Shown here: positions 8,482-13,867 of the stretch, one piece after another
Layout: every line of letters starts with the position of its first letter
How positions within the stretch are numbered: position 1 is the stretch's first letter
Assembly (NCBI GenBank): GCA_015679605.1
Contig: JAAAVE010000767.1
Span: 1-13,867, forward strand
From: Podila epigama
Taxonomy: Eukaryota; Mortierellomycota; Mortierellomycetes; Mortierellales; Mortierellaceae
Length of the DNA stretch: 13,867 bases
Direction: 5' to 3'
Program-made: the position numbers and the translations under genes
Notes under the pieces: model-generated
Told to the model about the DNA's origin: nothing
Databases searched by the model: none
Seen by the model: the letters and a program-made list of their open reading frames with translations, nothing else

Positions 8482-11400
8482 TTAGATATATAGCGATGGT
8501 GCAAAGACGATATCTCGCTTAATCGCTTTGATGCCTGCTTCAAACTTATCTTGGAGCTCTTTGTTGCCAATGGCTCTCGACGCAGCCGCCAACTGCCGCA
8601 ACTGTTCCTCAAGAAGCCGAAACACACGCACAAGCATGCCTTCAAATGCCTCTGTCATCCCGCAAATCTCTAAAAAGGTTGCTCCCTAGATTTCCATGCA
8701 TGTAACATGTGAGTGAGTATCCAATTGACGTATTCAAATAAGCAAACAAAGAATCATAGAAACCAACTTACAGTTGACCATGCATAGACAACATCCATGA
8801 GCTCCGTCCTGAACGATGCTACATATTCTTCTTCATCAATTTCCACCATCGCCTTCTTAGTCGCTCGAGCAACCGTCCTGGCTGCGTCCTGGAGCATCCG
8901 CCTGGGAGTCTCCATTTCTTCCTTGATCGGACCACCTTCTTTATCAATCTTTTCCGTGTATGCAAAACAGCTCACAAGCGCGACCGTCTGTGGTATTGTC
9001 AGCGCATTGAATGCTCCCGTAAACAACATCTCTGTCAACACCAACACTTCCTTATGTGTGATCTCACATGCCGCTCGACCCTTGAGTTCAATCACATCCG
9101 CATGGTTGATATACCCAAGCTCCCGAAGCACCTTCTTCTTTCTCGCCAGATCCTTCAACTCAATTGACCCAATAGCCCGCTTGAGTTCCTTCTCTACCGC
9201 TGTGACTTGCTTCCCAATCCTGACCTTCTCCAGATACCGACCGTATTTCTTCCTCCTTTCCTCCACAGGCGCCGCCGAGAGTGGGTGCTTGAACAACTGT
9301 CCCTCCAAGATTTCTATCCGGCGCACGTTCGTCTTTAGAGATGCATCTGTCGCTCCAGCGTCCTCAATTAAATCCACAAACGGCAGCCCGTCCTGGAACC
9401 GCTTTTGGAGAGCCTGTAGGTTCCTGTACGCTGTCTGCATTCCGATTGGGTGCGCTTTGACGACATGCATCCATGTCATTGCAACCCCTGCAATACTCTC
9501 AGCTGGCATGGGCACAATATGCAAATCGCCATAACCATGTCTGCCTTCACCGCTTTCATCTTTATCGTCACTGCGCCAAGGCATCAAACCCGTTGCGACT
9601 CCAGTCGAGTTCAGTGTCACCGTGGTACCAGGCTCACAGCAGACAAGTACCTCCAGGATACGGATACCATGCATCGCATAAAAGATGGGCTTCTTGGTCA
9701 GTATCCCCCACCCAAAATCCCGCTGCTCATGAATAATCCGGACGACCCTTCCAGGCCGCAAATAGGCATCCATGAGACTGGCACGACTATAGTAGCTAGT
9801 CAACATTTTGCCAAACTTGTCCAATTGTTGTCGTAGAGAATGGTAAGAAGCGATGGACTCTTCCTCTGGAATCACAATCGCTTGCTTTTCTTGCTCGAGT
9901 CGCGCCAACTTGTTTTCCAACACTGGTACTTGGTTATGGGCCTGGAAGGTGGCAAAGCTTTTCGAGGTAAGGTACTCTGGACTCACGCCTTCCACAAGGA
10001 TCAGATTCAGAATCATCTGGTGCGTCAATCGAAAGGCTGAATTGAGAGGATCCGTCGATCCAAGGACCATGGCCTTGGCAATCTCTGGTTCCATCTTTTC
10101 GTCCACCATCATAATCACGATACCACGCTCATCCAGCCCACGACGACCTGCACGTCCCGACATCTGGATGTATTCTCCGCCAGTGATCCAACGCTTCTCT
10201 TTGCCATCAAACTTTTGTACGCTCGTAAAGACCACCGTCCTCGCTGGCATGTTCAAACCAATCGAGAACGTCTCTGTCGCGAACAGGATCTTTAGCAGAC
10301 CTTCCTGGAACAAGATCTCAATCACCTCTTTCAAGATTGGTAAGAGGCCAGCATGGTGTACGCCGATCCCGCGCCGCAGGAGAGACCATATCGTAGTAAT
10401 TTGAGGCAGTGTCCGATCCGCTTCCGAGAGTCCTGCTACCGCGTTTGATACTACCTTGTCGACCATCGCACCTTCTTCTACCGTGTTGAACTCGAGTTTG
10501 CTCACCTGATGTGCATACGCCTCACATTCCGTTTTGCTAAAGCTGAACACAATGACTGGATAGTACTTTTTCAACAGGATCATCTTTACAATCTTGAAAA
10601 TGTCAGACGGTCCATCTGTTTTGTTGTTGACATGTTTACATCGGGATAAAAGAAAAATATCAGTAGTTGAATGATCTTCAGATCTTGTCTCTCCCCCCTT
10701 CCATTTCACCTTTTCGCTTACGAACAAAAAAACGAGGACGCAAATAAAAATAAAGTCCCAAGTCACCCTTTACCATTCTCTTTGCCATTGTCTCTAGATT
10801 TCGACCCGCGTAAATCTCTTGATGGCCCAATGGCAGAGATGGCCGTCTGAAAACTCTCCTCTCTGAATTGACCCTTTTCATCCACTACCAAATGTAATCC
10901 CGAATCTCCATGAGCAAATAGATAATGTTGTAGAGGGGTGGGTCGAAAATTGGTCGAGACAACATGACATGGTTGCTCCTTGTTCTTGCAAATCCATTCT
11001 GCAAACTGCATTGCATTTGGGATGGTCGCTGACAGAAACACAAAGTGGCAGTTTCGAGGAAGTAAAATAATGGTCTCTTCCCATACGACGCCTCTTTCTA
11101 TTCATGAGCACAAAAAAAAAAAAAAAAGCCAAAAAAAGAGATGTTTGTCAGTTTTCTTCCTCCTACTTTCTCTGCCTCACAAATCCGGGTCAAAGTAGAA
11201 AAAGACCCAATAGAATACAAAAAAGAAAGATTTTTGTTCATGATTACCTGGATCTTTCATATAATGAATCTCATCGAAAATAACCCATGACACTTCGCGC
11301 ATCACTTCTGAACCACGGTAAAGCATGGATCGCAAAATCTCTGTCGTCATGACAAGACAAGATGCGCTTGGGTTGATGGTGACTTCACCTGTCATGAGTC

Positions 11401-12281
11401 CTACATCCTGAAACTGTTCCTGCAATTCGCGATATTTTTGGTTGCTCAAAGCCTTGATGGGACTCGTATAGATGACGCGTTGTTTGTCCCGTAATCCTGT
11501 CGCGATTGCAAACTCGGCGACGACTGTCTTGCCTGCGGATGTGTGAGCTGACACGAGGACGGATTCACTACGTTCGATACAGTAGGTAGCGATCTGTTGG
11601 AATGGATCGAGCGTGAACGGATAGGACTTTGCACGTGGCGATTGTGGGACGTGTTCTTGAATAGGTGTATAGTTCCATCCTGGTGGGAGAGCAACCTCAT
11701 GGCGAACCTAGAGCGTGTGGGTGGTGATTTTTTTCATTTGTCGATTGTGATGGTCAAGTCAATATCTTTGCAATACCATTGCAAACTCATCTTTTGATCT
11801 GACCATCCATTTTTTTGTGCTATCTCTCTTTTTTTGTTTTTACCTGATGACCAAGGACAATACTAGGTCCATCTGCACGAGCCATAAGCCCTGCTGAGGA
11901 AGCGACCTCACGCTCCAAGACCTGCTCGAAGCTATCCGTCACTGTGGGCATGACCACTCTTGCGCGTTTCTTCCCTCTTGGCATACTATTCTCCTCCTCC
12001 TGTGCCTCCTGTGCCTCCTGTGCCTGCTGGATGAGTTTGTTCATTCTCCGTTGAAGTTCTTCTGTATTGGCTTTGAACGATGGTTTTGTTGATTGTGATG
12101 TCCCTGTGGCGAGTGTATCGTGTCCAGTCGGTGAAGCGGATCGTTTTCTTTGAACTCTATTATTATTATTATTCTTCTTCTGGCTTGTTATGGTTTCGTC
12201 CGTTTCCATGGATGAGTAGTCTTCTGTTTGTTCCTCAGAAAAGATGTCGAAAGCATCATTACTTCCTGAAAACATGCTCAT
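8482..12281 (-). CDS. MTR4: ATP-dependent RNA helicase Mtr4 (nuclear exosome cofactor)
   Basis: There are five exons: 12281-11844, 11707-11248, 11097-10774, 10615-8772 and 8685-8482. All four introns have GT/AG ends and phases that match, giving 1089 residues (yeast 1073, human 1042). The N-terminal 146 are low-complexity, with a short hydrophobic/acidic start ([17 protein letters not shown]) like that of animal Mtr4. Helicase motifs: AHTSAGKT (200-207), DEIH box (291-294), SAT (322-324), [10 protein letters not shown] (558-567). The arch with KOW begins near RPGR (694), and the helical C-terminus ends [11 protein letters not shown]. Mtr4 rather than Ski2 is shown by the context [19 protein letters not shown], and RPTPLQHY followed by GLHLVVDE. 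The enzyme unwinds nuclear RNAs 3'-5' and feeds them to the exosome, within TRAMP-like complexes, in rRNA processing and RNA surveillance. The start is the first in-frame ATG after open, non-ATG upstream sequence. All motifs are intact. Confidence 0.95.
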
Positions 12282-12556
12282 CTTGTGCTGCCAAGCCTCG
12301 TCTCTTTCTTTATCTCCTGTGGTAATACTGATGCTGATGCCGTTGATGCTGATGTTTGAACACTGGTGGTGAAAGAAAGAAAGAAAAAAAAACAGGGCCA
12401 ATAAACGACCATGCTCATGTTTATGGAATAAACGCAGTCACAAAGTGGGTGAGTTTGTCTTGGGGGGGTTTCTCACACTTTTTTTCTTTAACTTTCCTCA
12501 ACTCGACACACTTTTCAACATGGATGAATGCATAGGGAGACTGCCAATGGTAGAGC
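12282..12556. promoter_or_regulatory. Divergent promoter region between Mtr4 and zinc-finger genes
   Basis: About 275 bp separates the two start codons, so both leaders and promoters lie here. A CCAAT pentamer is present on the plus strand at 12398-12402, near the middle, a usual place for a CCAAT-box factor site in bidirectional fungal promoters. An ATG at 12530 opens a 33-codon frame ending at 12631; it overlaps the likely zinc-finger-gene start in another frame and would act as an upstream ORF if transcribed. Confidence 0.45.
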
Positions 12557-13867
12557 ATGGCATTCAAAGAGACAGTGCGTCAAACAATAAAAGAAGCAAC
12601 GAGAAAGAAAGCATTACTTGAACTTTGCCAATGTGTCACTATGAGATTCCTAACCTTTCAAAAATATGGTTCCTTTTCATAACCCTCTTTTTAGTCTTTA
12701 ACCCAGGCAAGGACATACCACAGCCTTACACTCTGGATCTTTTACTAGAATACGCGCGATTTCATCAAAAACCAGGGACTTTGGCATCACCGCCAAAACA
12801 GAATATAAGTGGACCGACGTCAGGCTCAAATCCCCGTAGCACTACAGCATCACGTCCTTCTTCACAAACAACAACGATATCCTCAACAGCATCGGTGACA
12901 AGTACCTCGGATGGGCGATTCAACTGTGGACCATGTAAAAAATCATTTGGATCTGAAGCCACTTGGAATAGTCATCAAAAGAGTGCCAAACATATAGCGA
13001 CTCTTAAGGATATTGAAAAAAAGTCCAAAGGATCATCATCATCAACCAAGGGTGGATCACGTTCTTCTACATCCAACCCTCCAAAGGGTAAACAACAACA
13101 ACAACAACAACAGCAGCGACAGGATCAGCAACAACAGGAGCAGGTGCCACCTGAAGTCGCCGAGGCACTCACCTCTTTCCGCAAAGTTGAAAAGATTGTC
13201 GATGAGCACCCAAGTATGGCGGCACCTGTTCTCTGGAAGATTGCCAAAGGTAAAAGAAAAACAACACTTACGTCTTGGCGTGTCTTTGTCTGTTGGATGG
13301 CAGGATTCTGTGGAGCGATAAATGCACCAGGGTGATAGCGGAACAAAAGCGAGCGGATCGAGTAAATGAGGCGAGAGTGCAAATACATGAAAAGAGAAAA
13401 AAAAAAAGACACTCATTCTCAAGGAATTCTCTTCTTTTCTATTCAGTGTTGTGGTCGCATAGGTTTACACATGATACAGCCAAGGTGCTTTCACTTCTCG
13501 TCAAGACATTACAGGGCATGCAGGCATCCTCCTCTACCACATCGTCGATACAGCCAGCAGCACCTGGCGCGCTCTCACCAACACAGATCAGCATGACACT
13601 CTATCTCGCGCGACTCGCTCTTGCAAGACTTGTTATTTATACATCTCCATCTCTGGCTTGTCAACATTACTTGGATGCGATCCAAGGTCGATGGCAGATT
13701 GATGCGGCGGATTTTCAGCTTATTTGCGAGGTAAAAAAAAAAAAAAAGGCAAAGGGAAACACACACGCATAGAACCCCCCTTTTGCTGCAATCATTCGCG
13801 TCTATGTTGAAGCACAATATCTTGACAAAAAAGTATTTATACCCACTTTTTTTTTTTTTTTTTTTTT
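12557..13867 (+). CDS. U1/JAZ-type C2H2 zinc-finger protein (3' end missing)
   Basis: Proposed exons are 12557-12632, 12695-13249, 13447-13730, then 13773 onward to the window edge or to a GTATTT donor at 13833. Exon 1 encodes MAFKETVRQTIKEATRKKAL and LELCQ. Its donor GTGTCA is weak, and the acceptor could be 12694 (TTTTTAG) or 12706 (CCCAG), both in frame. Exon 2 carries DIPQPYTLDLLLEYARFH, a Ser/Thr/Pro linker, one finger of form C-x2-C-x12-H-x5-H (12925-12993; C103, C106, H119, H125 if the first acceptor is used), then Ser-rich and Gln-rich stretches. The junction into exon 3 reads VLWKIAK-VLWSHRF, in phase. Exon 3 is helical (ISMTLYLARLALARLVIY, CQHYLDAIQGRW), possibly TPR-like repeats. 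This finger spacing is typical of RNA- and dsRNA-binding or splicing-related fingers. I do not recognise the family. The final intron is only 42 bp in this model; an alternative acceptor at 13812 gives 82 bp. Confidence 0.65.
13091..13140 (+). repeat. CAA/CAG glutamine-codon tract
   Basis: A mixed CAA and CAG run within exon 2 of the zinc-finger gene encodes eight Gln, then Arg-Gln-Asp and four more Gln. The mixed codons suggest the tract is kept at protein level and not a fresh slippage product. Confidence 0.8.
13847..13867. repeat. Poly-T run at the window end
   Basis: There are at least 21 consecutive T, and the run is not closed within the window. It follows a putative GTATTT donor, so it may lie in an intron of the zinc-finger gene. 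The true length is unknown. Confidence 0.9.

Noticed and set aside
8482-12281. Ski2 (cytoplasmic exosome helicase) as the identity of the helicase gene
   Set aside because: The contexts of the DEIH box, the TINPSASC segment and the RPTPLQHY...GLHLVVDE segment are those of Mtr4, and the roughly 200-residue Ski2-type N-terminal domain is absent.
12282-12401. N-terminal extension of Mtr4 through the open frame up to 12401
   Set aside because: No ATG occurs in that stretch of the frame. The first in-frame ATG (12281) gives a start resembling known Mtr4 N-termini.
1-13867. Mobile elements, CRISPR arrays, viral insertions or biosynthetic clusters
   Set aside because: No transposase, reverse transcriptase, terminal repeats, spaced direct repeats or biosynthetic enzymes were found; all repeats are simple-sequence tracts.

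Overview
The window is eukaryotic nuclear DNA from a filamentous fungus. The coding genes are interrupted by short introns (about 42-202 bp) with GT...AG ends, and the intergenic stretches are rich in microsatellites and homopolymer runs. The moderate GC content, short introns and overall character of the proteins fit an early-diverging lineage such as Mucoromycota/Mortierellomycota, but that placement is an impression and not a proof. No transposon, tRNA, rRNA, CRISPR array or bacterial-type feature was recognised.

Layout from left to right: (1) the first 31 codons of a minus-strand gene whose product starts with a signal peptide, cut by the left edge; (2) a 915-bp gene-free, microsatellite-dense stretch; (3) a two-exon minus-strand gene for a probable mitochondrial protein with an RRM-like segment; (4) divergent from it, a five-exon plus-strand gene for the spliceosomal protein Cwf19 (CWF19L2 type); (5) convergent with that, a two-exon minus-strand gene for an unrecognised secretory protein with a long Asp/Glu tract, a Lys-Arg site and a six-cysteine module; (6) a 940-bp gene-free, low-complexity stretch; (7) a five-exon minus-strand gene for the exosome helicase Mtr4, essentially complete at 1089 residues; (8) divergent from it, the 5' part of a plus-strand gene for an uncharacterised C2H2 (U1/JAZ-type) zinc-finger protein, cut by the right edge in a poly-T run.

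I rebuilt the splice structures by requiring canonical GT/AG ends, matching reading phase across each junction and, where the family is known, continuity of conserved protein sequence. Three of the six genes (RRM-like, Cwf19, Mtr4) belong to RNA metabolism and the JAZ-finger gene may as well. Fungal gene order makes chance a good explanation, so no operon-like system is claimed. The most interesting points are a possible recursive (zero-length-exon) splice site in the first intron of the splicing-factor gene, and the unclassified acidic/six-cysteine secretory protein.
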